A stretch of DNA of 64,000 nucleotides from NCBI RefSeq assembly GCF_014217805.1, contig NZ_CP055156.1, positions 2,486,585 to 2,550,584 of the forward strand, in the 5' to 3' direction. Made by a program: the position numbers and the translations under genes. The notes beneath the pieces were generated by a model. The model made no database searches. It was not told the origin of the DNA and saw only the letters and a list, made by a program, of their open reading frames with translations. Source of the stretch: Adhaeribacter swui (GTDB taxonomy: Bacteria; Bacteroidota; Bacteroidia; Cytophagales; Hymenobacteraceae). Shown in pieces: positions 45,443 through 53,973 of this stretch. Position 1 is the first letter of the stretch; each line of letters opens with the position of its first letter.

Positions 45443-46615
45443 CTACGGCTTAATCCCATATTTACGCAAATCTGCTTCAATGCGGCTGTTCCAGGCGGCC
45501 TGGGCGGCCTGGTTGGTACCGTGGCCGGTTTCACTGTCGTATTGCTCCTGCAAGCGGTTCATTTCCCGGAACGACTCAATAAATTTGTATTGCACTATAC
45601 TGTTATAATCTTCCAGGGTTAAGCTATCGGGCTGAATCTTACGTTTAAAACGCTCCGCTACCAGTTTAACAATATCGAAATGCCGTTGTTCGTGGTTTAT
45701 GCTGTAGGCATCGCGGGCGACAGGTTTTACCCATGACGAACTCCGGATAACGTATACTTTTACCGCAAGGTTCAGTTGAATAACGCCATTTACTACTTCG
45801 CTGCCACCTTGGTACGCGAAGCCCGGAAAAACCAGGGCCGCATACCGGCTTCCGCGAGGAGTAGCGGTAAAATCATTCCAGTTAAGCGGGCGGTTGGGCG
45901 AGTAAAAAACAGTGTCGTCTTCGGCATTCCGGAGGTAATCCGTAAAATTTACCTGAATGCCCGTGGCTAGCTTTTCGTTTTTACCGGCTTCCTGGTTCAT
46001 CCAGGTGTTAATATAACTTAACCCGGCAATTAAGGCCTGGCGCAGGGTAGGTTCTATAACCGTAAGCGAACTGGCCGGCCGGCCGTAGCGGGCGCCGCCG
46101 CGGTATTCTACTAAATGCACCGGTTTGCCTTCGCGTAGGAACTCAAATGCCATTGCCACAGAAACACGCCCATCTACCCGGCCTTTGCCATTAGCGGTTT
46201 CCTGTACTTTACATTCTTTTAACCGGATAACAATAGGCCGGAGCTTGGTGTTCTGGTGCCAGCTTTGTTTTACAAACTCCCGGATCGCGTTTAACCCGCC
46301 CCCCTGCAAATCAATGGGCTGAGCTGCCGTGGCTAAAGGAACCGTAGGCGATGCTGGAGGTGGAATTAAATAGGTAACTGCTTTTTTATCGGAGCGGTCG
46401 TCTATTACATCGGCAATATAAAACTCTTTTACCGTAAATTTTAAAGGTTCGGCGCGGAGGGCAATCGGCGAAACTTTGGCCGATGATTGAGCCATGGCGC
46501 TATCCATATAACCGAACAGCCAAAAACAACCAAGCAGCACGTTCTTACATCCGGATTTTTTTAAAAAATTGAATATCTGGTAAAAAGATTTATTTAAAAA
46601 AAGAAGATTCGTCAT
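45443..46615 (-). CDS. DUF922-family protein (putative zinc protease-like), exported
   Basis: 390 aa from the ATG at 46615, which gives a hydrophobic signal region ending near AMAQ; a start at 46687 adds 24 unlikely residues. The C-terminal part matches DUF922: RPLNWNDFTATPRGSRYAAL opens the domain and HEQRHFD (in YSINHEQRHFDIVKLVAERF) has the HExxH metal-binding spacing (His-Glu-x-x-His). The N-terminal 200 residues are a second, unassigned beta-rich domain (VIRLKECKVQETANGKGRVDGRVSVAM). Many DUF922 proteins are annotated as secreted Zn-dependent proteases, but activity is unproven. It is a single gene, divergent from pta. Confidence 0.78.
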   Translation of the reverse strand: MTNLLFLNKSFYQIFNFLKKSGCKNVLLGCFWLFGYMDSAMAQSSAKVSPIALRAEPLKFTVKEFYIADVIDDRSDKKAVTYLIPPPASPTVPLATAAQPIDLQGGGLNAIREFVKQSWHQNTKLRPIVIRLKECKVQETANGKGRVDGRVSVAMAFEFLREGKPVHLVEYRGGARYGRPASSLTVIEPTLRQALIAGLSYINTWMNQEAGKNEKLATGIQVNFTDYLRNAEDDTVFYSPNRPLNWNDFTATPRGSRYAALVFPGFAYQGGSEVVNGVIQLNLAVKVYVIRSSSWVKPVARDAYSINHEQRHFDIVKLVAERFKRKIQPDSLTLEDYNSIVQYKFIESFREMNRLQEQYDSETGHGTNQAAQAAWNSRIEADLRKYGIKP

Positions 46616-46938
46616 TTTATATAATCGGGCGAGATAGTAATCTTGGCACCGGAATTTGTAACCAGTCGCTACAAAACCGGCATCCATAAATGGTAAAACA
46701 TTCGTGCTTTTAATTCGGTTCGTTCCGGGTAAGCGCCGCCTAAAAAAGAAGATTTTAAAAAATGTAGTAGTAGCGGACAGAAGTAGCTTAAAGTTAAAGG
46801 TTTTTAATCTACTTAAGCACGCGGATATTGGGTACAGTAGCTCTCTATAAAAACTAAAACACTGGTACGGGAGTATGTCTTTTAACTTATTATATTTCGG
46901 GTAAAGCCGGTTTAACAGCTAAACTACCATCTAAAACT
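46616..46938. other. Divergent promoter region of the DUF922 gene and pta
   Basis: 323 bp without a gene. The sequence just upstream of pta is AT-rich (TTTTAACTTATTATATTTC around 46880-46898) and is the likely promoter area; the match to the Bacteroidota TTTG/TAnnTTTG pattern is only partial. Confidence 0.4.
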
Positions 46939-49029
46939 ATGACAAAAACAATTTTTATTGCGTCAGCAGAACCTTACAGCGGCAAATCAATGGTGGCATT
47001 GGGTTTGGTAAACATGTTATTGGGGAAAGCCCAAAAGATCGGCTACTTTAAACCTATAATTAATAGCAGTTCCACGGATAAAAAAGACGTGCACATCGAA
47101 ACCATCGTGAATTATTTTAATTTACCGGTGCAGTATGCCGATACTTTTGCTTTTACCGGAAGTGAGGTTTTGCGGATGATTGAAGCGAATAACCAAGGCG
47201 AAATTATTGATACCATTATTAGTAAATACAAGCAGTTCGAAGAAAACTACGATTTTACTTTAGTAGAAGGTACCGATTTTACCGGCGAAGGAACTGCTTT
47301 TGAGTTTGATATAAACGTTACGGTAGCTAAAAACCTGGGTATTCCGGTAGTTCTGGTGGTTTCCGGCGAAAATAAAACTACGGCCCAGGTAATTAATGCG
47401 GTGTTTACCGCCTGGCGCAATTTCGAAGCCCGCGAAGTACAGGTTATTGCAATAATCGCCAACAAAGTAAACCCGGTGCAAGCCGACGATGTACGGGAAT
47501 TATTGCGGAGCCAATTACCACCGGGTTTGATATCGGCGGTAATCCCGGAAGATAAAAGTTTAAAAAACCCGACCATGCACGAGATTTGCCAAAGTTTAGG
47601 GGGTAAACTCTTGTTCGGGGAGCAACAACTCAGCAACCAGGTCGATAATTTTGTGACCGGGGCCATGCAGGTGCCTAACTTCCTCAAACACATTAAAGAC
47701 AATGTACTAATCGTAACGCCCGGTGACCGCGGCGATATTATTATTTGTGCGTTGCAGGCTAATTTATCGGCCAATTACCCCCGGATTGCCGGTATCGTGC
47801 TTACCGCCGGCTCCGAACCCGAAGAACCTATAATACAACTAATTGAAGGTTTGCAAACCGTAGTGCCCATTGTTGCGGTAAAAACCGGTACTTTTCAGAC
47901 TACCACTGAAATTGGCGCTATTAAATCGCAGATCACACCGGATAACCCCAAGAAAATTGAACTAGCCATTGATACTTTCGAGAAATACGTGGACGTGGCG
48001 GCTTTAGACGAGAAGATAGTAACCTTTACCGCCGAAGGAATTACGCCGCACATGTTTCAGTACCAACTGGTAAAATGGGCCAAAAGCCAGAAAAAACACA
48101 TTGTACTACCCGAAGGCAACGACGACCGCATTCTACGGGCTGCAGCCCGCCTGATAAACCAGGAAGTGGTAGATTTAACCATACTGGGCAACGCTACAGA
48201 TATTGCCGCGGCGATTAAACGCATGGGCTTGCCCCTGGATATGAGCCGCGTGCGTATTATTAACCCCGCGGAGTCGGAGTATTACGAAGAATACGTGCAT
48301 ACATTGTATGAGCTCCGGAAAAACAAAAACGTGGAACTCGAAATGGCTTACGACCTGATGACGGACGTATCGTATTTCGGGACGATGATGGTGTACAAAG
48401 GCCACGCCGACGGTATGGTGTCGGGGGCGGTACATACTACTTTGCATACCATCCGGCCAGCTTTGCAGTTCGTGAAAACCAAACCGGGCGTATCTATTGT
48501 ATCGTCGGTCTTTTTTATGTGTTTGCCCGACCGTGTATCGGTTTTTGGCGATTGCGCCGTAAACCCGAATCCCACCGCCGAGCAGTTAGCCGAAATTGCG
48601 ATTTCCTCTGCCGAGAGCAGTCAGCGTTTTGGCATTGAGCCGCGCATTGCCATGTTGTCGTATTCATCGGGCACTTCCGGCGAAGGCGCTGAGGTAGAAA
48701 AAGTGCGGTTAGCCACCGAAATTGTAAAACAGAAACGCCCGGATTTAAAAGTGGAAGGACCGATTCAGTACGATGCAGCCGTAGACCCGGAAGTAGGCAA
48801 ACAAAAATTACCCAACTCAGAAGTAGCGGGCCAGGCCAGTGTTTTAATCTTCCCGGATTTAAATACGGGTAATAATACATACAAAGCCGTGCAACGCGAA
48901 ACCGGTGCCTTAGCCATCGGCCCCATGCTGCAAGGCCTTAACAAACCAGTAAATGACTTAAGCCGCGGCTGCACCGTGGATGATATTTTTAACACCGTCG
49001 TGATTACCGCTATCCAAAGTCAGGGGTAG
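46939..49029 (+). CDS. pta: Phosphate acetyltransferase
   Basis: Converts acetyl-CoA and phosphate to acetyl phosphate and CoA in the cytoplasm. 696 aa, the long form: an N-terminal BioD/dethiobiotin-synthase-like P-loop domain (FIASAEPYSGKSMVALGL, about 5-220), a DRTGG domain (about 225-335) and the catalytic PTA_PTB domain (about 365-692; HIVLPEGNDDRILRAAARL, DGMVSGAVHTTLHTIRPALQ, YSSGTSGEGAEVEKV, GPIQYDAAVDPEV, LIFPDLNTGN). Length and domain order match E. coli-type Pta. The acetate kinase gene follows after 340 bp, so the pathway pair is together, though probably from separate promoters. Confidence 0.97.
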   Translation: MTKTIFIASAEPYSGKSMVALGLVNMLLGKAQKIGYFKPIINSSSTDKKDVHIETIVNYFNLPVQYADTFAFTGSEVLRMIEANNQGEIIDTIISKYKQFEENYDFTLVEGTDFTGEGTAFEFDINVTVAKNLGIPVVLVVSGENKTTAQVINAVFTAWRNFEAREVQVIAIIANKVNPVQADDVRELLRSQLPPGLISAVIPEDKSLKNPTMHEICQSLGGKLLFGEQQLSNQVDNFVTGAMQVPNFLKHIKDNVLIVTPGDRGDIIICALQANLSANYPRIAGIVLTAGSEPEEPIIQLIEGLQTVVPIVAVKTGTFQTTTEIGAIKSQITPDNPKKIELAIDTFEKYVDVAALDEKIVTFTAEGITPHMFQYQLVKWAKSQKKHIVLPEGNDDRILRAAARLINQEVVDLTILGNATDIAAAIKRMGLPLDMSRVRIINPAESEYYEEYVHTLYELRKNKNVELEMAYDLMTDVSYFGTMMVYKGHADGMVSGAVHTTLHTIRPALQFVKTKPGVSIVSSVFFMCLPDRVSVFGDCAVNPNPTAEQLAEIAISSAESSQRFGIEPRIAMLSYSSGTSGEGAEVEKVRLATEIVKQKRPDLKVEGPIQYDAAVDPEVGKQKLPNSEVAGQASVLIFPDLNTGNNTYKAVQRETGALAIGPMLQGLNKPVNDLSRGCTVDDIFNTVVITAIQSQG

Positions 49030-49369
49030 TTAAAGGTTGCAGGTTACAAGTTGCAGGTTTAAAGGTTTTAAAGTTGCAAGGTTGAAAAGTTGGAAGGTTA
49101 GAAGGTTAGAAGGTTGGGGAAGTTGGTTGAGAATTTAAAATTTTAAAAATTTTCTGCTGGCGATTTCCTGGCGCGAGCGTCTTCGCACGTGGCTAACCAT
49201 TGGGTAGGCCTCTGGCCGGGCGAACCGATGCACTTTGGCTAATAGGAAGTATAAATAATCAACTAATCATAAAAGCCGGACGGTGGTTATTTCAAGCGAA
49301 GGAGTCCGCTTAAAATTCAATTACAAAACACGTATTACGTCGTACGTAAAACTTATCACTTAAAATTGC
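49030..49369. other. pta-ackA spacer with low-complexity and repeat-like DNA
   Basis: 340 bp without a gene. The first 100 bp are the GGTT-type repeat listed below. The block at about 49157-49230 is GC-rich (GGCGCGAGCGTCTTCGCACG, GGCCTCTGGCCGGGCG) and unlike its flanks, as if a dispersed-repeat fragment. The ackA promoter must lie in the last 150 bp. Confidence 0.6.
49031..49131 (+). repeat. Degenerate GGTT-based tandem repeat
   Basis: A purine-rich, low-complexity tract of short units such as AAGGTTGCAGGTTACAAGTT, ending in GAAGGTTA units repeated in tandem and GGGAAGTTGGTTG. The unit is about 7-9 bp and degenerate, and there is no coding frame. Confidence 0.75.
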
Positions 49370-50587
49370 ATGAATATATTTGTTGTTAATGCGGGTAGTA
49401 GTTCTATTAAATACCAGTTGTTTCGCATGCCTTCCGAGAAGCCGGTTTGCAGCGGTCTGGTGGAAAGGATTGGGTTAGAAAATTCGATTATTACGCACCA
49501 AATATTTACCGGTTCCGATAAAAAGGTAATTAGCCGTACCTTGGATTTACCCGATCATGCGTCGGGTTTACAGGAAGTTGGTAAGTTGCTCTCCGATCCG
49601 GAATCCGGGGTAATTCGGGACCCCGACGAAATTGATGTAGTGGGGCACCGGGTGGTACACGGCGGCGAAAGCTTTGCGGCCACTACCATTATTACCCCGG
49701 AAGTAAAGGCCGAAATTAAAAAACTGTTTCCGCTGGCACCTTTGCACAATCCATCGAACTACCTGGGTATTGAGGTGGCCGAAAAAGCTTTTCGGCGGGC
49801 CTGGCAAGTAGCCGTTTTTGATACGGCTTTTCACCAAACCTTGCCCGAATACGCGTTTCGCTACGCTTTGCCCGAGTCTTTTTACACCGATTTAGGTATC
49901 CGGACGTATGGTTTTCATGGCACCAGTCATAAATATGTAGCTGAGCAAGCCACGCAATATTTAAAAAATCCGGAAGCCCGGTTAATTACCATTCACCTGG
50001 GAAACGGGTGTAGCATGGCCGCAATAAAAAACAAGCAATCGCTAGATACCAGCATGGGTTTCGGGCCGTTGAGCGGTTTGGTAATGGGTACCCGTTCCGG
50101 CGACATTGATCCTTCGGTTGTTTTCCATTTGATTAACCAGCTTGGGTACGATCCGGAGCAGGTAAATACTTTATTGAACAAACGCAGCGGCATGTTGGGC
50201 TTAACCGGCCACAGCGACATGCGCGATATTACCCAAGCCATTCAGGAAGGAGATGCCGCCGCCGATTTAGCGTATGAGTTGTATAGTTACCGCATTAAAA
50301 AATACTTGGGAGCTTATGCCGCCGTGTTAAACGGGGTAGATGCCGTAGTATTTACCGCCGGCGTAGGTGAGAACGACGCTGAAGTACGTGCCCGCGTGTG
50401 CCGCAACCTGGATTACCTGGGCATTAAGCTGGACGAGGAAAAAAACAAAATCCGCAGCAAAGAGCTCCGCGAAATCAATCAACCCGATTCCCCGGTGAAA
50501 GTACTGGTAATTCCCACCAACGAAGAGCTCGAAATCGCCCAACAATGCCACGAACTCCTGCTCCAAACCACCGAAACAAGCAGTTAA
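49370..50587 (+). CDS. ackA: Acetate kinase
   Basis: Converts acetyl phosphate and ADP to acetate and ATP, completing the Pta-AckA pathway. 405 aa, the usual length. ASKHA-fold signatures are present: NAGSSSIKYQLF at the N-terminus, GHRVVHGGESF, FDTAFHQTLPEYAFRYALP, the acetate/hydroxy-acid kinase motif GFHGTSHKYV, LITIHLGNGCSMAAI, and VVFTAGVGENDAEVR near the C-terminus. Acetate overflow or acetate use in the cell would depend on it; acetyl phosphate could also phosphorylate response regulators. Confidence 0.97.
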   Translation: MNIFVVNAGSSSIKYQLFRMPSEKPVCSGLVERIGLENSIITHQIFTGSDKKVISRTLDLPDHASGLQEVGKLLSDPESGVIRDPDEIDVVGHRVVHGGESFAATTIITPEVKAEIKKLFPLAPLHNPSNYLGIEVAEKAFRRAWQVAVFDTAFHQTLPEYAFRYALPESFYTDLGIRTYGFHGTSHKYVAEQATQYLKNPEARLITIHLGNGCSMAAIKNKQSLDTSMGFGPLSGLVMGTRSGDIDPSVVFHLINQLGYDPEQVNTLLNKRSGMLGLTGHSDMRDITQAIQEGDAAADLAYELYSYRIKKYLGAYAAVLNGVDAVVFTAGVGENDAEVRARVCRNLDYLGIKLDEEKNKIRSKELREINQPDSPVKVLVIPTNEELEIAQQCHELLLQTTETSS

Positions 50588-50832
50588 AGTTTGATGGAAG
50601 AGGATGCAGTTTTGAATATTATCTGATAAACTAGTGTACTAACATTTAAAATGAAACTGTCGGCTACCTGCTAAATAGATTCCTCCTGGATAACAGAAAA
50701 TTTTAAAAATGTCAAATCTAGGTGATGGAGGTTTAATTTAGCGAAGTACTCCTAACACTTTGGAGATGACTAAACTTTGATTGACTTTTAGTTAAAATCC
50801 TCGTTACGCCCATTCTTTACAAAGTAAATCAA

Positions 50833-51050
50833 AAGACACCAGTTTGGCTGTTGAGGGCCTTTCGGATTCTGCGAATCTAGCGTTCCGGTGCTGACGCAGG
50901 AGGCATGGTGAGGTTTGTAGAAACGTGCCACAGCACGTTCCTACTCGCTCGCCCGAAAGAGCCAAACGAGGTCCGTCGGCCATGAGGCAAACGCAGCCCG
51001 TTCAAACTAGATAGCACCTGAGCCTAGAGGCTTGAAAAGGCTCTAAAGAA
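50833..51050 (-). repeat. Dispersed intergenic repeat, copy B (inverted)
   Basis: Reverse complement of the family seen at 16411-16600 and 63825-64000, about 218 bp. It keeps GTTTGGCT (50842-50849) and AGCCAAAC (50960-50967) as an inverted pair. Its extra length comes partly from a nested palindrome at 50917-50944. Confidence 0.85.
50917..50944. repeat. Nested palindrome inside repeat copy B
   Basis: GTAG-A-AACGTGC (50917-50928) pairs with GCACGTT-C-CTAC (50933-50944) with one mismatch and a CACA loop. Copies A and C have unrelated sequence at this place. Confidence 0.75.
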
Positions 51051-51165
51051 AAACAAGAATACGCCAGTCAGGAGACTGGCTCTTGTCTATAAGTCACAAG
51101 TGTTTAAAAACAGACAATTTTGCCAATTACTCGGCCGTAAATCCAGCCAAATTTTAAAATTTCCC

Positions 51166-51768
51166 CTACTGCGCCATTTGCGCAATCTTCTCCAACGGTA
51201 TGGTATTCGCCATCCGCAGCACATCGGCTTCTTGTGCCTCGGTAACTTTAAAAGTAACTAAGGTATTCTGCAACGGCACCTGTAGGTCGTAATCTAACTT
51301 TTTAGTGTCGGTATTTTCGGTTTTGGTTAAAACGGCTTTATAGCCTTGCACTTTTACTACTTTCTGGTTGCCATCGCCGCCCCGGCCAATAAAAGGCAGA
51401 GCCAGCAGCGCGTTTAAGGAGGTAATTAAAGGCGAGTTATTGATAATATCTACCGTTGCTGTTTTGGCGCCGGTGCCGTAGGTGCGTTGTACAAAAAGAC
51501 CTAAACCGGCGTTGGTGCCCGTGCCGGTGGTATTATCGTCTTTTACGTTTGCCGCTAAAGCATCCATTTTGGGAGGCAACAATTTTAAAATATCTTTCCC
51601 GATGGCGGCATCGAGGGTGTGCAGCATTTGCTCCATGGCAAACCGCGAATTGCTTAAGTTTCCAGCCGCATAAGACGAACGGGCATCGGCTAAGTTTTTA
51701 TTAAAATCCTGGGCCAGCGAAACGTGGGCACAAGCACTTATAACGAGTAAAGTAAGTATCTTTTTCAT
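51166..51768 (-). CDS. Exported protein of unknown function, paralogue of its upstream neighbour
   Basis: 200 aa, signal peptide MKKILTLLVISACAHVSLAQ. I do not recognise the family. The mature part aligns with residues about 83-258 of the gene directly upstream: LADARSSYAAGNLSNSRFAM against LTDAESKYKAGQYAQSRSAL, IGKDILKLLPPKMDAL against IGQKILKSLPESISGL, and GLGLFVQRTY against WVGLTIQRQY. It looks like a helical N-terminal half followed by a beta-rich half (KVVKVQGYKAVLTKTE). It follows the paralogue after 43 bp, so the two form an operon. There are no catalytic motifs; periplasmic or surface location is likely. Confidence 0.8.
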   Translation of the reverse strand: MKKILTLLVISACAHVSLAQDFNKNLADARSSYAAGNLSNSRFAMEQMLHTLDAAIGKDILKLLPPKMDALAANVKDDNTTGTGTNAGLGLFVQRTYGTGAKTATVDIINNSPLITSLNALLALPFIGRGGDGNQKVVKVQGYKAVLTKTENTDTKKLDYDLQVPLQNTLVTFKVTEAQEADVLRMANTIPLEKIAQMAQ

Positions 51769-51811
51769 GATTGATCAAAAGGATTAGAGAAGAATGAATT
51801 AAACCAATAGC

Positions 51812-52597
51812 TTATTTTTCGCCCAGCATTTTTTTAATGCCCGCAATATCTACGGCATTAGCGGCGGCCATTAATTCGGCTTCATCTTTAAAATTTACGC
51901 CTTCGTACACCAGCATCGACGATTGACCCAACGGTACGGTAAGCTTGTAGCCGGTACTTTCGTCGTACTCAATTACGGCTTTGTTGCCTTTTACTTTGGT
52001 TTGCTTCCAATCTTGCTTGCCGCCGGTTGTTTGGCTGTAGCCGCCATTGGCTAAATACAGGTTTACTGCCGAAAGCATAGCCGCATTGTTAGCGATAGTG
52101 GTAGTTAATTCTTTTTCGTTGCCGTCGGTGTATTGGCGTTGAATGGTTAGGCCAACCCAACCCCAGCCGGTGCTGGTAACCTGGTCAGCTTCGGCATTTT
52201 TCTTTAAGCCCGAAATAGATTCTGGCAACGATTTTAAAATTTTCTGCCCGATTTCCATTTCTACGCCCAACATGGCTTGCTGCAAAGCCGAGCGGCTCTG
52301 CGCGTATTGGCCGGCTTTGTATTTGCTTTCGGCATCGGTTAGGTTTTCTTTTACATCCGGCGGCGTAGTTACTAAGCCCGCGCCACCTTTGTTTCGGGCC
52401 CGGCTCCCCGACGAAGAACCCGTGGAGGTAGACGTGGAGGTGTTGTTGGCATTTTTATCGGTGCCTAAAGCTCGGTTAACGGATTGCTCGGCAGCATTTT
52501 CGAGTTTTTGCCGCATTTTGTTGAGTAACTGACCGGAGGCTTGGTGCTGGAACAGGCACATCCCGGTTAAAAGGACGGATGCGTAGATAATTTTCAT
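51812..52597 (-). CDS. Exported protein of unknown function with Ser/Thr-rich linker
   Basis: 261 aa, signal peptide MKIIYASVLLTGMCLFQHQASG. An N-terminal amphipathic helix (LLNKMRQKLENAAEQSVNRAL) is followed by a low-complexity linker rich in Thr, Ser, Asn and Gly at about 48-70, then the domain shared with the downstream paralogue. The shared domain keeps NNAAMLSAVNLYLANG, a TxxIxNN-type segment and a KQTKVKGNKAVIEYD strand. The extra linker may tether the domain at the cell envelope. First gene of the two-gene unit; function unknown. Confidence 0.8.
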   Translation of the reverse strand: MKIIYASVLLTGMCLFQHQASGQLLNKMRQKLENAAEQSVNRALGTDKNANNTSTSTSTGSSSGSRARNKGGAGLVTTPPDVKENLTDAESKYKAGQYAQSRSALQQAMLGVEMEIGQKILKSLPESISGLKKNAEADQVTSTGWGWVGLTIQRQYTDGNEKELTTTIANNAAMLSAVNLYLANGGYSQTTGGKQDWKQTKVKGNKAVIEYDESTGYKLTVPLGQSSMLVYEGVNFKDEAELMAAANAVDIAGIKKMLGEK

Positions 52598-52922
52598 ATG
52601 CGTGATTAATTGTGGATGAAAGGGTTAACCCGTAATGCCTATGCAAATTACTAATTTTTATGTGAATAGTAATACGTGTATATTCGTAATTTTAAATTAC
52701 AAGCAATTCTGAAATTTATAAAGGTAAGACTAAACAGAAGTTGTAAGTAGTTGTTAATAAATGTTATAACTAGATAAAAACCAACCTGCTAGAAATACAA
52801 CGGGGATAAGTCTGATGGGTACGCTAAGGTTTATCTATATCCTGGCTGATTGTAGGTAATAGCTTATTAGTTAATGTGGTGTAAGGCATATTGCCTTTAG
52901 TATTACCAGCCTGGGCGAATTT
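52598..52922. other. Intergenic region upstream of the paralogue pair
   Basis: 325 bp without a gene. One 15-bp perfect palindrome, GTAATTT-T-AAATTAC at 52686-52700, lies about 90 bp upstream of the 52597 start and may be an operator or simply part of the AT-rich background. Nothing else is recognised. Confidence 0.45.
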
Positions 52923-53867
52923 TTAAATTTTTACTATTTTTCCCTGAACCCTGTCCCAACGCCACAAAGAAGAAGCAGAATGCAGGTGTACGCCGCCCAG
53001 CCAACGTTCATAAGGTTGTAATTGTACGTAATCCGCTTCATCGCGTAGAATTTTAGAACCTAAATCCGTTATCACTATTTTATCACTCAAGAGCAGCAGC
53101 CCGGTTTGTTCGAAACCGCGCAAATAGTTTACAATCTGCGCATCGCCAATGCCAAACAAACTGGTTTGCTGCCAGAATTTTCCCATGAGCCCGGTAGGCG
53201 AGAGCTGATGATTTGCCGCTAGCTCCAGCAAAATTTGTTCAATGGCATTTAAACCGTTTTGCACCGACGGAAAACGGGTAATATGCGCCTGCAAAGCAGC
53301 GGGTAATAGCGGTAAGTGGCTAAAATCTTCGTTTTTTAAAAATTTAATTAAATCTTCGGGAGTTAAGGCGGCGTAAGCTTCCCAGCCCCGATGCCCCAAG
53401 GCTAAATCATCCGGCAAAAGAACTTGCCGTTTCGGGAACAAGGCGGCTAACTGAACGGGGCTTAATTCTCCCAATCCTTTAAAGGTTGGTAAATCGGGAT
53501 GTTCGCCAATGCACACCAAGCTAATTTTAGTGTTACCTAAATCGCGTTGGGCAAACCAATGCAGGAGGTACAATAAATTAACTTGGCAAAGTAAATCGTG
53601 CTCGAACCAAAGTACTACCTCCTCGTGCTGCGGGTAGGTTTCGAGTAATTTTACCTCGGCGGTAACTTTAAGTACGTAGGTTACGGCATCTTCCTGGTAG
53701 GTTTGGGTAAGATAATGCTGGCGGGTTTGCCAGAAATCGGCGGGTAAAGTATGATCCACAATGGGGCCTTCCGACAGAATTTCGCGCCATACCAGGATGT
53801 TTTTACCGGGTAAATCGGTTTGCTTGAAAATGGTTGCCGTAGCATCGCCGTTTAAGATGTGCAGCAT
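52923..53867 (-). CDS. DUF1835-domain protein
   Basis: 314-residue cytoplasmic protein. The N-terminus MLHILNGDATATIFKQTDLPGKNILVWREILSEGPI is the DUF1835 signature, and EEVVLWFEHDLLCQVNLLYLLHW is its second conserved block. Residues about 200-310 include FGIGDAQIVNYLRGFEQTGLLLL and LTDLGSKIL-like helices and end with ERWLGGVHL, resembling the winged-helix-like C-terminal part (DUF3658-like) of related proteins. The biochemical role is unknown. It is a single gene 106 bp upstream of the glycerophosphodiesterase gene on the same strand. Confidence 0.85.
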   Translation of the reverse strand: MLHILNGDATATIFKQTDLPGKNILVWREILSEGPIVDHTLPADFWQTRQHYLTQTYQEDAVTYVLKVTAEVKLLETYPQHEEVVLWFEHDLLCQVNLLYLLHWFAQRDLGNTKISLVCIGEHPDLPTFKGLGELSPVQLAALFPKRQVLLPDDLALGHRGWEAYAALTPEDLIKFLKNEDFSHLPLLPAALQAHITRFPSVQNGLNAIEQILLELAANHQLSPTGLMGKFWQQTSLFGIGDAQIVNYLRGFEQTGLLLLSDKIVITDLGSKILRDEADYVQLQPYERWLGGVHLHSASSLWRWDRVQGKIVKI

Positions 53868-53973
53868 AAGGTATAATTAAATTTTTCAGGTTGCCGGTTG
53901 AGCTGAGTAATTTACGAATTTTCGGGGGGAAGAAATACCTGTTTTAGAAGCAAGAAAAAAGGATTTTTTAAAA

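Larger units (their letters stand above)
50588..51165. other. Intergenic region holding dispersed repeat copy B
   Basis: 578 bp without a gene between convergent units. It contains the inverted repeat copy at 50833-51050 with a nested hairpin. The remaining AT-rich flanks show no clear terminator for ackA. Confidence 0.7.

Noticed and set aside
46880-46898. Possible Bacteroidota -33/-7 promoter upstream of pta
   Set aside because: The -7 element has a mismatch and no TTTG lies at the required distance, so I list it only as a promoter area.
47247-47774. 175-codon reverse-strand ORF inside pta
   Set aside because: It lies wholly opposite a confidently identified conserved gene, has no signal or domain, and its composition follows from the codon use of pta.
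50833-51050. Treating the dispersed repeat as a coding remnant
   Set aside because: The three copies share nucleotide blocks but no open frame is kept among them, and the middle parts differ in length.
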